Source: VRUE01 sp963697805 (GTDB lineage Bacteria > Actinomycetota > Thermoleophilia > Solirubrobacterales > 70-9). Taken from it: a stretch of DNA of 64,000 nucleotides. The translations under genes and the position numbers were made by a program. The DNA lies in the NCBI GenBank assembly GCA_963697805.1, contig CAVOPB010000002.1, positions 992,001 to 1,056,000 of the forward strand, in the 5' to 3' direction. Below, one piece after another: positions 15,606-24,707 of this stretch; the first letter of the stretch is position 1; every line of letters starts with the position of its first letter. The notes under the pieces were generated by a model. It ran no database searches. It saw only the letters and a list, made by a program, of their open reading frames with translations, and was not told the origin of the DNA.

Positions 15606-15647
15606 CTAGGCCTCAATTATCTCGATCCGGTACCCGTCGGGGTCTTC
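15606..15647 (-). pseudogene. VOC/glyoxalase remnant 2 (C-terminal end only)
   Basis: Minus-strand frame ending GEDPDGYRIEIIEA-stop, again the C-terminal strand of a VOC protein. In a different frame the sequence just upstream (15648-15702) reads SIVLLDDGLEINPPVSF, so one frameshift may separate it from more of the old gene. Confidence 0.55.
15622..15644. repeat. 23-bp direct repeat, copy 2
   Basis: Identical to 15028-15050; see copy 1. The distance between copies is 571 bases. Confidence 0.85.
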
Positions 15648-15693
15648 GCCTAAAGCTGACCGGCGGGTTGATCTCGAGCCCGTCATCGAGCAA

Positions 15694-15699
15694 TACGAT
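15694..15699 (+). promoter_or_regulatory. -10 box (TACGAT), leaderless
   Basis: TACGAT ends six bases before the ATG at 15706. Confidence 0.4.
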
Positions 15700-15705
15700 G
15701 CTGGC

Positions 15706-16008
15706 ATGTCACGTGATCCTGATCACTGGGGCCAGAGCGGGCAGGATGACATCTTCCCGCCCGGCAGGACGCTCGAGCTCAGGCCGTACCGGACCCATAA
15801 GGCCAGCTGGGATCACGACCACTGCATCTTCTGCTGGGCAAAGCTCATGGATCCCGAGTTGTCGGAGGCAAGTCGCCGGGCGGTCGAGAACGATCCAGAG
15901 ATCTTGACTTCTGGCTATACCGCCGGGCCTGTCGGCGGCGAATGGGTGTGCCCCAGCTGCTTCGAGGAGTTTGCGGAGCGATTCGGCTGGAAGTCCGAGA
16001 CCGGCTAG
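15706..16008 (+). CDS. small two-CxxC zinc-binding-type protein
   Basis: 100 residues with two Cys knuckles, HDHCIFCWAKLMDPE in the middle and WVCPSCFEEFAERFGW near the C-terminus. The four Cys likely bind one zinc. Short proteins with DHDHCxFCW ... CPxCFxxFxxxFGW occur in diverse bacteria without known role. The N-terminus is polar with no signal sequence, so it should be cytoplasmic. Leaderless-type start. It overlaps the converging VOC gene by four bases. Confidence 0.7.
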   Translation: MSRDPDHWGQSGQDDIFPPGRTLELRPYRTHKASWDHDHCIFCWAKLMDPELSEASRRAVENDPEILTSGYTAGPVGGEWVCPSCFEEFAERFGWKSETG

Positions 16009-16394
16009 TCCTCGGGCAAAGCCTCAACTAACTCACAACGGTAGCCGTCGGGGTCGCGGACGAAGCAGATCCGGTGGCCCTCGGTGCGGCCGCCGGGGCG
16101 GTATGGGGGCTTTTCGGGCTCGATACCCTGCGCGGAGAGGCCCAAAAGGGTGCCCTCGAGGTCGTCGACGAGGAGGGCGATGTGGTTGTAGCCGGTGCCG
16201 TGGTCGTAGGAGCCGACGCCGTGGTTGTAGGTCAGCTCCAGCACGTCGCCCTCTCCCGGCAGTCCCATGAAAACGTTGATCGCCTCGTCGCCGATCGGCA
16301 TTCGCCGCCGCTCCTCGAACCCGAGCTTCTCGTAGAAGGCGACCGAGCGGTCGATGTCGCCGATTCGGTAGCAGGTGTGGAGGAAGGTGGCGAT
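16005..16394 (-). CDS. VOC/glyoxalase I family protein, probable AUC start
   Basis: 129 residues if started at ATC 16394. This gives a full VOC domain: FLHTCYRIGDIDRSVAFYEK opens module 1 with the metal His, ELTYNHGVGSYDHGTGYNHI holds Glu and the module 2 His, and RDPDGYRCELVEA ends with the last Glu. The best match is lactoylglutathione-lyase-like GloA. The first canonical start (ATG 16301) would delete the first strand and metal His; no ATG, GTG or TTG lies between it and the upstream in-frame stop. A TAGCCT box sits six bases before the ATC, the same geometry as other leaderless genes here. Confidence 0.75.
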   Translation of the reverse strand: MATFLHTCYRIGDIDRSVAFYEKLGFEERRRMPIGDEAINVFMGLPGEGDVLELTYNHGVGSYDHGTGYNHIALLVDDLEGTLLGLSAQGIEPEKPPYRPGGRTEGHRICFVRDPDGYRCELVEALPED

Positions 16395-16400
16395 GCTCCC

Positions 16401-16406
16401 AGGCTA
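16401..16406 (-). promoter_or_regulatory. -10 box (TAGCCT) six bases before an AUC start
   Basis: TAGCCT on the minus strand, then GGGAGC, then the in-frame ATC that opens the VOC gene. Supports initiation at AUC. Confidence 0.4.
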
Positions 16407-16428
16407 ACCGAGCGCCGGGATCTGGGGG

Positions 16429-16434
16429 TACTCT
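16429..16434 (+). promoter_or_regulatory. -10 box (TACTCT), leaderless
   Basis: TACTCT ends six bases before the ATG at 16441. It is divergent from the VOC promoter, 22 bases away. Confidence 0.4.
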
Positions 16435-16440
16435 GCAGGC

Positions 16441-17334
16441 ATGTCAACGCCTGAGATGAAGGCGGTCAGCATCCACGGTCGCGAGGTCGCCCACGTGGAG
16501 GCCGGTGAGGGGCCGGTGCTGCTGCTCGTCCACGGCATGGCCGGGACCTGCGAGAGCTGGGGCGAGGTGATCGAGCCGCTGGCCCGCGACCACACCGTGA
16601 TCGCCCCCGACCTGCCCGGCCACGGCGCCTCCGAGCCCGGCGGCGGCGACTACTCGATCGGCGCCCTTGCGGCCGGGCTGCGCGACCTGCTCCACACCCT
16701 CGGCCACGACCGGGCCACCATCGTCGGCCACTCGCTCGGGGGTGGGGTGGCGATGCAGTTCGCCTACCAGTACCCCGAGATGGTCGAGCGGCTGGCCCTC
16801 GTCTCCAGCGGCGGCCTCGGACCCGAGGTCAGCCCGGTGCTGCGCGCCGCCGCGCTACCGGGCGCGAACCTCTTCATCGCCGCAACCGCCGGTCCCGGGT
16901 CGGTGGTGGGCTCGGCGCTGGGGAAGGGACTGGCCGCGATCGGCCTGCGCCCCGACCCCGACGTCGCCGAGGTGGCCCGCAGCTACGCCTCCCTGAGCGA
17001 CTCCGACCGACGCGCCGCCTTCCTCGCGACCGTCCGCGCCGTGATCGGGACCGATGGCCAGCGGATCGACGCCGCCGACCGCCTCTACCTGGCCGAGGCG
17101 GTTCCGGTTCTGATCGTCTGGGGCGCCGATGACTCGATCATTCCCGTCCGCCACGGGGAGGACGCGCACGAGGCGATTCCCGGTAGCCGCCTCGAGGCCT
17201 TCGAGGGCGTCGGCCACGTGCCGCAGCTCGAGGCCCCGGGCCGATTCATCATCGCCCTCGAAAGCTTCCTGCGGGACACCGAGCCGGCGCGTTTCGACTC
17301 CGAGGAGTGGCGAGCAAGGCTCCGCGTCGCCTGA
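16441..17334 (+). CDS. alpha/beta-fold hydrolase
   Basis: 297 residues with the alpha/beta-hydrolase landmarks: oxyanion HG in LLVHGMAG, nucleophile elbow GHSLGG (Ser at about 98), acid in VWGADDSIIPV (about 229) and His in GVGHVPQLE (about 257). A cap domain lies between residues ~135 and 210. Broad family (esterases, haloperoxidases, epoxide hydrolases); substrate not readable. The methyltransferase gene follows within ~20 bases and probably shares its transcript. Confidence 0.82.
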   Translation: MSTPEMKAVSIHGREVAHVEAGEGPVLLLVHGMAGTCESWGEVIEPLARDHTVIAPDLPGHGASEPGGGDYSIGALAAGLRDLLHTLGHDRATIVGHSLGGGVAMQFAYQYPEMVERLALVSSGGLGPEVSPVLRAAALPGANLFIAATAGPGSVVGSALGKGLAAIGLRPDPDVAEVARSYASLSDSDRRAAFLATVRAVIGTDGQRIDAADRLYLAEAVPVLIVWGADDSIIPVRHGEDAHEAIPGSRLEAFEGVGHVPQLEAPGRFIIALESFLRDTEPARFDSEEWRARLRVA

Positions 17335-17354
17335 GTGATGGCGGCGATCGCGAG

Positions 17355-18095
17355 GTGAGCGGCGAGAGGACGCTGGTCGCCAGGTTCCGCGCCGCGCGGC
17401 GTGACCCCAGCCTGGCGGTTCTCGAGGGGTTCCACGCCCTGAAGCACGCGCTCCGGTTCGGCGCCGAGGTCGATGATGTTCTCGCGGCGGACCCGGCGGG
17501 GCTGGAGGAGTTGGCGAGGGAGCTCGCGCCCGACCTCGAGGGATCGCTCGCCGGGCGGGCGACCCCGGTCACCCCCGAGGTTCTGGCGGAGCTGGTCCCG
17601 CAGGCGCCGCGCACCGGAGTCGTCGCGATCGCCCGCCGCCCCGAGGTCGACGTCGACGCGGTGCTGGCCGGCCCGCGGGCGGCCCCGGTCGTCCTGCTCG
17701 AGGACCCGCGGACGATGGGGAACCTGGGCGCCTGCGTCAGGGTCGCCGCGGCGGCCGACGCCGCAGCCGTCCTCACCACCGGGGAGAACGACCCCTGGCA
17801 CCCCGACGCGCTCCGTGGCGCGGCCGGCCTCCACTTCGCGCTCCCCGTCGCCGGGGTTGCGCGGCTGCCGGCGAGCGAGCGGCCGCTGGTCGCAATCGAC
17901 CCCGACGGCGACGATCTGCGCCCGGCCGATCTACCCCCCGGCGCGATCCTCGCCTTCGGCACCGAGCGCCATGGTCTGACCGACGAACTGCTCGAGCGCG
18001 CCGACCTCCGGCTCGGCATCCCGATGCGGCCCGGGGTATCCAGCCTCAACCTCGCCACCGCGGTCGCCGCGGTGCTGTTTGCGCAACGGCTCTAG
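17355..18095 (+). CDS. SpoU/TrmH-family RNA 2'-O-methyltransferase
   Basis: 246 residues. The trefoil-knot SPOUT motifs are LEDPRTMGNLGACVRVAAA (motif 1), LAFGTERHGLT (motif 2) and IPMRPGVSSLNLATAVAAVL (motif 3). The N-terminal part has the substrate-binding subdomain (LAVLEGFHALKHALRFG). Methylates rRNA or tRNA ribose with SAM; the target base is not readable. GTG 17355 chosen because the protein then begins directly at the subdomain; GTG 17307 would overlap the hydrolase gene by 28 bases. Confidence 0.8.
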   Translation: MSGERTLVARFRAARRDPSLAVLEGFHALKHALRFGAEVDDVLAADPAGLEELARELAPDLEGSLAGRATPVTPEVLAELVPQAPRTGVVAIARRPEVDVDAVLAGPRAAPVVLLEDPRTMGNLGACVRVAAAADAAAVLTTGENDPWHPDALRGAAGLHFALPVAGVARLPASERPLVAIDPDGDDLRPADLPPGAILAFGTERHGLTDELLERADLRLGIPMRPGVSSLNLATAVAAVLFAQRL

Positions 18096-18102
18096 AGCGG
18101 AC

Positions 18103-18108
18103 TAATAT
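18103..18108 (+). promoter_or_regulatory. -10 box (TAATAT) of the SHOCT gene
   Basis: TAATAT just after the methyltransferase stop gives a ~28-base leader with AAAGGA about ten bases before the TTG at 18144. Confidence 0.4.
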
Positions 18109-18143
18109 CCACCCGACCGTCCACCGCAGAAAGGATCCACCCC

Positions 18144-18536
18144 TTGCTGTCTCTCGCAGATGTCACCTTCGGCGAACTGCTTCTAATCGTCCTCGAGATC
18201 TTCTTCTTCGTGATCTGGATCTGGATCCTGTTCACGATCATCACCGACCTCTTCCGCGATCACGAGATGTCGGGCTGGGGCAAGGCGGTCTGGGTCTTCT
18301 TCCTGATCTTCCTGCCGTTCATCACCGCCTTGATCTATCTGATCGCGCGCGGCAGCGGGATGCGGGACCGGACGATCAAAGCCCAGGCGGATGCGAAAAA
18401 GCACTTCGACGAATACGTCCGCGAGACGGCGCACGTCTCGCCCGCCGAGGAACTGCACAAACTCAACGACCTGAAGGAAAAGGGCGCCCTCTCCAACGAG
18501 GAGTTCGAGCAGGCGAAGGCGAAACTGCTCGCCTGA
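18144..18536 (+). CDS. membrane protein with PLDc_N and SHOCT domains
   Basis: 130 residues. Two membrane helices (LLLIVLEIFFFVIWIWILFT and VWVFFLIFLPFITALIYLIA) carry the SGWGKAVWV loop of the PLDc_N family, followed by a basic stretch and a C-terminal SHOCT motif (LHKLNDLKEKGALSNEEFEQ). SHOCT modules are oligomerisation or binding segments of unknown function. TTG start supported by AAAGGA upstream; no ATG lies before the first helix. Confidence 0.8.
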   Translation: MLSLADVTFGELLLIVLEIFFFVIWIWILFTIITDLFRDHEMSGWGKAVWVFFLIFLPFITALIYLIARGSGMRDRTIKAQADAKKHFDEYVRETAHVSPAEELHKLNDLKEKGALSNEEFEQAKAKLLA

Positions 18537-18545
18537 GCCCCCAAT

Positions 18546-18577
18546 AGGCGACGCGGCGCGGAGGCGACGCGGCGCGG
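18546..18577 (+). repeat. two tandem 16-bp repeats
   Basis: AGGCGACGCGGCGCGG twice in perfect tandem, then TTTT, directly behind the SHOCT gene. Possibly part of its terminator. Confidence 0.6.
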
Positions 18578-18600
18578 TTTTCTCCTCCAAAGAAGCGGGT

Positions 18601-18618
18601 TTGCAACCGAAGTTGCAA
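18601..18618. promoter_or_regulatory. TTGCAAC-CGAA-GTTGCAA inverted repeat
   Basis: Perfect 7-bp arms around a 4-base loop, 38 bases upstream of the -10 box of the NlpC/P60 gene. It could be a short operator or hairpin. Confidence 0.45.
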
Positions 18619-18656
18619 GTTATTAGCAACTCCTAACATCAAAACCCGAGTTTCGT

Positions 18657-18662
18657 TAGCGT
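18657..18662 (+). promoter_or_regulatory. -10 box (TAGCGT), leaderless
   Basis: TAGCGT ends ten bases before ATG 18673 and overlaps the alternative GTG 18661, which argues for the ATG as start. Confidence 0.45.
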
Positions 18663-18672
18663 GCTCGACCGG

Positions 18673-19896
18673 ATGCGTGCCCCTTCCTCCGGCCATCAAA
18701 GGCGCTGGCTGCTGTCCGCAGCTGTGCTCCTCGTACTCGTCTCGCTGTGGGCGGTCGGCGGGGCGTCGGCCGCCGAGACCCTGCAGGAAAAATTCGACTC
18801 GACCCAGGGCAAGCTCGACCAGGTACGCAAGAGCGAACGCTCGTTGAGCGCGACGATCGCCGAGCAGAACGCGGCGATCGACTCGATGCTCGGCGAAGTC
18901 TCGGTCCTGCGCCAGCGGCAGGCGGCGATCGAGTCCGAACTGGCCGAAAAGCAGGCCGACCTCGAGCGGGCGAGCGCCAAGCTCGAGGCCGACAAGAAAC
19001 GCCTGGCGATCGTCCGGGCGCGTCTGCAGCGGGCGCTCTCGGTGCTTCGCAAGCGGTTGGTCGCGATCTATGAGACCGGCCAGCCGGACGTCGTCAGCGT
19101 CGTCCTCGACTCGGCGAGCTGGTCTGAAGTCAACGCCCGCGCCGACTACCTGAGTCAGATCCAGGACCACGACGACGCCGTCGCCGGCCGGGTCAAGGGG
19201 CTGCGCGACGAGGCCAAGGCCGCGGTGAGGCGGATGGCGGGCGTGCGGCGCCAGATCAAGGAGGCCCGCGACGCGATCGCCGTAAAGGAGCGCGAAGCGG
19301 CGGCAGCCCGCGCCGAAGCCGAGGAGCGGTTCGGCGAACTGAAGGCGGCCCAGGCCGAACGCCGCGAAACCCTCGACGGGCTCGAGTCCCGCGCGCAGGC
19401 GCTGGGCGACAACCTCGCCAACATCTCCGAACAGATGACCGCCGCCGGCAGCACACCGCCGGCGAGCGCACCGGCCCCGCTCACCCCCGGCCAGAGCGCC
19501 GGCTACATCTCCGAAAGCCAGGCGAGCGTTCCCGCGGACGCGCCGCCCGCGATCCAGGCCGCGATCGAAGCCGCGAACTCGATCGCCACCACCCCCTACA
19601 TCTGGGGCGGGGGCCACGGCTCCTTCTCCTCGTCCGGCTACGACTGCTCGGGCGCGGTCAGCTTCGCCCTCAACGGCGGCGGCTTCCTCTCGAGCCCGCT
19701 CGACTCGACCGGCCTCGAGACCTGGGGCGAACCTGGAGCCGGCCAGTGGATCACCGTCTACGCCAACGCCGGCCACGCCTGGATGATCATCGCCGGCCTC
19801 GCCTTCGACACCGTCGGCGGCCCCGGCCCGCGCTGGCACTCCTCGCCGGTCGACTCAACCGAAGGCTTCATCGCCCGCCATCCGCCCGGTTACTGA
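18673..19896 (+). CDS. secreted NlpC/P60-type peptidoglycan hydrolase with coiled coil
   Basis: 407 residues in the RipA/CwlO style: signal peptide (LLSAAVLLVLVSLWAVGGAS, cut before AETLQ), a long coiled coil (about residues 35-240), a Pro/Ala linker and a C-terminal NlpC/P60-like domain. Catalytic Cys in SGYDCSGAVSF, His in NAGHAWMIIAG. Expected to cleave stem peptides; the coiled coil usually holds the enzyme off or links it to the divisome (FtsEX in relatives). GTG 18661 is the longer alternative but overlaps the -10 box. No c-di-AMP riboswitch fits in the short upstream gap. Confidence 0.85.
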   Translation: MRAPSSGHQRRWLLSAAVLLVLVSLWAVGGASAAETLQEKFDSTQGKLDQVRKSERSLSATIAEQNAAIDSMLGEVSVLRQRQAAIESELAEKQADLERASAKLEADKKRLAIVRARLQRALSVLRKRLVAIYETGQPDVVSVVLDSASWSEVNARADYLSQIQDHDDAVAGRVKGLRDEAKAAVRRMAGVRRQIKEARDAIAVKEREAAAARAEAEERFGELKAAQAERRETLDGLESRAQALGDNLANISEQMTAAGSTPPASAPAPLTPGQSAGYISESQASVPADAPPAIQAAIEAANSIATTPYIWGGGHGSFSSSGYDCSGAVSFALNGGGFLSSPLDSTGLETWGEPGAGQWITVYANAGHAWMIIAGLAFDTVGGPGPRWHSSPVDSTEGFIARHPPGY

Positions 19897-19905
19897 GTCT
19901 CGCCG

Positions 19906-21303
19906 CTAGGCCGCCGGCGTCTCGGCGCTCTCGAGCTCGCGCCCGAGCGCCGGCCAGGCCGGCACGCCGCCGGTCGAGACGTGGACGATCGGGTCGAACC
20001 CCTCGCGCTGCAGGATCGAGGCCGCGAGACCACTCCGTTTTCCCGCCTTGCAGATCGTCGCCACCGGGCGGTCGCGGGGCAGCTCGTCGACCCGTCGCGC
20101 CAGCTCCGCGTAGGGGATGTGGACCGAATCGGGGATATGGCCGGCCTCGAACTCGCCGGCGCCGCGCACATCGACAACCAGTGGCGGGTCCTCGCCGTCG
20201 AGCAGCGCCGCCAGCCCGGCGACGTCGATCGCCTCGATCCTGCTGACCGGGCGCTCCTCCGCCCGCCAGGCGCTCATCCCGCCGCCGAGGAAGCCCCGCA
20301 CCCGCAGCCCCACGGCCGCCAGCAGCTCGGCCGCCTCGAGCTCGTTGCCGTCGGAGGCAGCGACGATCAGCACCTCGGCGTCATGGGGGATCACCTGGGC
20401 GACCTTGGTCGCGAACCCGGTGTCGTAGGCGGAGGCGCTGATCGCGCCCGGGATATGGGCCTCGTCGAACTGCTCGTTCGTGCGTGAGTCCACCGCGAGG
20501 GCTCCGCCGGCCATCGCCGCCTCGACACCGCTCGCCGAGAGTCGCGCCGGCGCGCCGATCGCCTCGACCAGCGGGCCGCGGTTGAGGCCGACGATGTACT
20601 CGACGTTGGGGGGCCGGCTGCCGAGGCTCGAGACCGCATCCTCGACGAACTCGTCCTCGTCATCGAAGCGGAGCGCGCGATTGTGCCGGCGCTCGAACCC
20701 GATCGTCGAGGAGGTCTTGAGGTCGATGCCCGAGCTCCCGCAGAGGGAGCCGCCGAGGTGGCCCGGCCAGACCTCGACTTCGTCGGGAAGCGCCAGCAGC
20801 CGCTCGTGCAGGGAGCGGAAGATGTCGGCGGCGCCCTCGCGCGGCTGCACCGCCAGATCGGGGCGGGCGACATCGCCGACGAAGAGGGAGTCGCCGGTCA
20901 GGATCGCGACCGGGTCACCGCCGCGGCTCGCGTCGCGAAGCAGGAACGAGGTGTGCTCGGGGCGGTGGCCGGGCGTGTGGATCGCCTCGATCGTGGCGCC
21001 CTCCCCGAGCTCGAGGGTCCAGCCGTCGGCGAACGGCTCGTGCTCGTACTCGGCTTCGGCCAGCTCGTGGATGTGGATCGTCGCCCCCGTCGCCCGCGCC
21101 AGACGGCCGTGGCCGGATACGTGGTCGGCGTGGTTGTGGGTCTCAATCACGTGCTCGATCCGGACCCCGTGCAGGCGGCTGAGGTCGAGGTAGGGCTCGA
21201 TGTCCCACTGGGGGTCGATGACCGCGGCGGTGCCGCTGCCGGCGTCGCCGACCAGGTAGGAGGCGCAACCGAGGTCCTCGTGGATGATCTGACGGAAGAG
21301 CAT
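19906..21303 (-). CDS. ETHE1-like persulfide dioxygenase/MBL protein with two rhodanese domains
   Basis: 465 residues. An N-terminal MBL domain carries THNHADHVSGHG (55-66), TGDSLFVGDVARPDL (~136) and PGHLGG (~178), the iron-site pattern of ETHE1-type persulfide dioxygenases. Two rhodanese domains follow. The first (AVDSRTNEQFDEAHIPGAIS) has VAASDGNE where the active Cys loop should be, so it is inactive. The second keeps Cys in ICKAGKRSG. The likely job is oxidation of glutathione-like persulfides with sulfur transfer. Divergent from acs with a 51-base gap. Confidence 0.85.
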   Translation of the reverse strand: MLFRQIIHEDLGCASYLVGDAGSGTAAVIDPQWDIEPYLDLSRLHGVRIEHVIETHNHADHVSGHGRLARATGATIHIHELAEAEYEHEPFADGWTLELGEGATIEAIHTPGHRPEHTSFLLRDASRGGDPVAILTGDSLFVGDVARPDLAVQPREGAADIFRSLHERLLALPDEVEVWPGHLGGSLCGSSGIDLKTSSTIGFERRHNRALRFDDEDEFVEDAVSSLGSRPPNVEYIVGLNRGPLVEAIGAPARLSASGVEAAMAGGALAVDSRTNEQFDEAHIPGAISASAYDTGFATKVAQVIPHDAEVLIVAASDGNELEAAELLAAVGLRVRGFLGGGMSAWRAEERPVSRIEAIDVAGLAALLDGEDPPLVVDVRGAGEFEAGHIPDSVHIPYAELARRVDELPRDRPVATICKAGKRSGLAASILQREGFDPIVHVSTGGVPAWPALGRELESAETPAA

Positions 21304-21354
21304 TGGCGAGAGTGGATAGCTTTCGATCAGGGTATCGACCGAGGAAGGAGCCCA

Positions 21355-23333
<1,979 letters not shown>

Positions 23334-23337
<4 letters not shown>

Positions 23338-24149
23338 GGCGACGCGCGCTCGTCGACCAGCCGTTCGACCGCGATCTCGAGCGCGGCGAGCTGTTCGCGG
23401 ATGCTCCGCAGTTCGCGCTGGGCGACCTCCTCGGCCGATGAGGCCTCCGCCTCGATCTCGTGCTCGACCTCGCTCAGTTCGGGGCCGAAGAACCGTTGGG
23501 CGAAGGCACCGGTCAGGAGCGCGATGAAGCCCAGGCCGACGATCACCAGTACGGCCGCGACGATCTGGCCGCCGGTGTCGGTGGGCTGGATGCTCGATCC
23601 CAGCGTCGTCATCGTCGTCAGCGCCCAGTAGATCCCGTCCCAGGTGCTGAGGTGTTCCTGGTTGCCCTCGAGGGCATCGAACAGCGCCCCGCCGCCGATC
23701 ACGGTCAGCAGCGCGAACAGCGTCGCATAGTGGAGGCCGCGCAGGGTGAAGACTTCACGTGAGTAGCGGGCCAGCGGCAGCAGCCGCAGCAGCCGCAGCA
23801 GCCGGAGGACCCGCAGCCCCTGCAGGCCGGCAGGGAGGACCGGCGGCGTGAAGACGACGAGGATGAGGTCGAGGGGATTGCGGCGCAGCCACTCGCCGCG
23901 GTCGGGCACCACGGCCAGCATCACCACCAGCTCGAATGCGAACGCGAGCCAGGTAGCCCAGTTGAGGATGACGGCGATCGTGTGCAGGGCGCCGCCGGCG
24001 TGGGACTCGGTGATCGCCACCATCGGCAGCGTCAGGGCTGCGGCGATCGACAACGGAATTTCCAGCCGCCGCTGGACCCTCGTGCTGAGCTCGTTCATGC
24101 CCGGCGGGTAGACGGTCGGACGCATGCGCTCAGGCTCCCGGGGGCTCAT
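23334..24149 (-). CDS. voltage-gated-type ion channel with non-canonical filter
   Basis: 271 residues with six membrane segments, an S4-like arginine array (GLRVLRLLRLLRLLPLARYS, 111-130), a pore helix (YWALTTMTTLGSS) and a C-terminal coiled-coil tail. The position of the K+ signature TVGYGD reads T182-L-G-S-S-I187, so the GYG triplet is gone. S1-S4 and pore placement otherwise fit a KvAP/Kv-like protein. Ion selectivity is therefore unknown; sodium, calcium, non-selective or non-conducting are all open. Its stop overlaps the acs stop by four bases. Confidence 0.8.
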
Positions 24150-24212
24150 CCGCGTCTAGTTCGACGCCCCGCCCCGCTGGCCTTTTCGAGATAGTTCGCT
24201 ATACTAATTATC

Positions 24213-24218
24213 TAAGCT
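24213..24218 (+). promoter_or_regulatory. -10 box (TAAGCT) of the marR-MFS operon
   Basis: TAAGCT ends six bases before ATG 24225 in an AT-rich island (24189-24224). A second -10-like TATACT lies at 24200-24205. The region is the likely site for autoregulation by the MarR protein. Confidence 0.45.
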
Positions 24219-24224
24219 AATCAA

Positions 24225-24707
24225 ATGACCCCAACGGCACAGGAGAACAGACTGATCGAGGCCGCCGCGCGAATGCGGCTGGTGATCGTGCGGACGGCGA
24301 GGAGGCTGCGCCAGGAGGCCGCCGGCGCGGGGGGGACGGAGCTCTCGCCGACCGCGGCCGCGGCGCTTGCGACGGTCGAGCGCCACGGGCCCCTGACCCC
24401 CAGCGAGCTCGCCGAGATCGAGCGGATCAAGCGCCCGACCGGGACTCGGACCCTGCGGCAGCTGGAGGAGGCGGGCCTCGTCGACCGCTCGCCCGACCCG
24501 GCCGATGGCCGCAGCGCGCTGGTCAGCATCAACGCCGCGGGCCGCGAGCGGCTGCGCCGGCTGCGGGGCCGCAAGAACGCCTACCTGGCGCGCCGCATGC
24601 GCGATCTTCCCGCCGAGGACGTCGAGACGCTCGAGCGCGCCGCGACGATTCTCGAGGGGATCCTCGAGGAGCCGCGCCGCCCGCGGCCCGAGGACAGCGG
24701 AGCATGA
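24225..24707 (+). CDS. MarR-family transcriptional regulator
   Basis: 160 residues, winged helix-turn-helix. GPLTPSELAEIERIKRPTGT is the recognition-helix region and the wing contains DRSPDPADGRSALVSI, the conserved MarR wing signature. Terminal helices form the dimer interface. The 3' end overlaps the MFS gene by ATGA, so it most likely represses that exporter and itself, with a small-molecule inducer. Confidence 0.88.
   Translation: MTPTAQENRLIEAAARMRLVIVRTARRLRQEAAGAGGTELSPTAAAALATVERHGPLTPSELAEIERIKRPTGTRTLRQLEEAGLVDRSPDPADGRSALVSINAAGRERLRRLRGRKNAYLARRMRDLPAEDVETLERAATILEGILEEPRRPRPEDSGA

Noticed and set aside
16301..16394. ATG 16301 as the true VOC start
   Set aside because: It removes the first VOC strand and a metal-binding His, and the leaderless box fits ATC 16394 better.
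18537..18672. c-di-AMP (ydaO) riboswitch before the NlpC/P60 gene
   Set aside because: Common before such genes in actinobacteria, but the gap is too short and lacks the conserved motifs.
20683..21354. Extension of the acs frame upstream of 21355
   Set aside because: Antisense to the MBL gene; ATG 21355 has a strong ribosome binding site and gives the normal Acs length.
23761..23820. GCAGCAGCCGCAGCAGCCG repeat as a microsatellite
   Set aside because: It encodes the S4-like RLLRLLRLL stretch of the channel.
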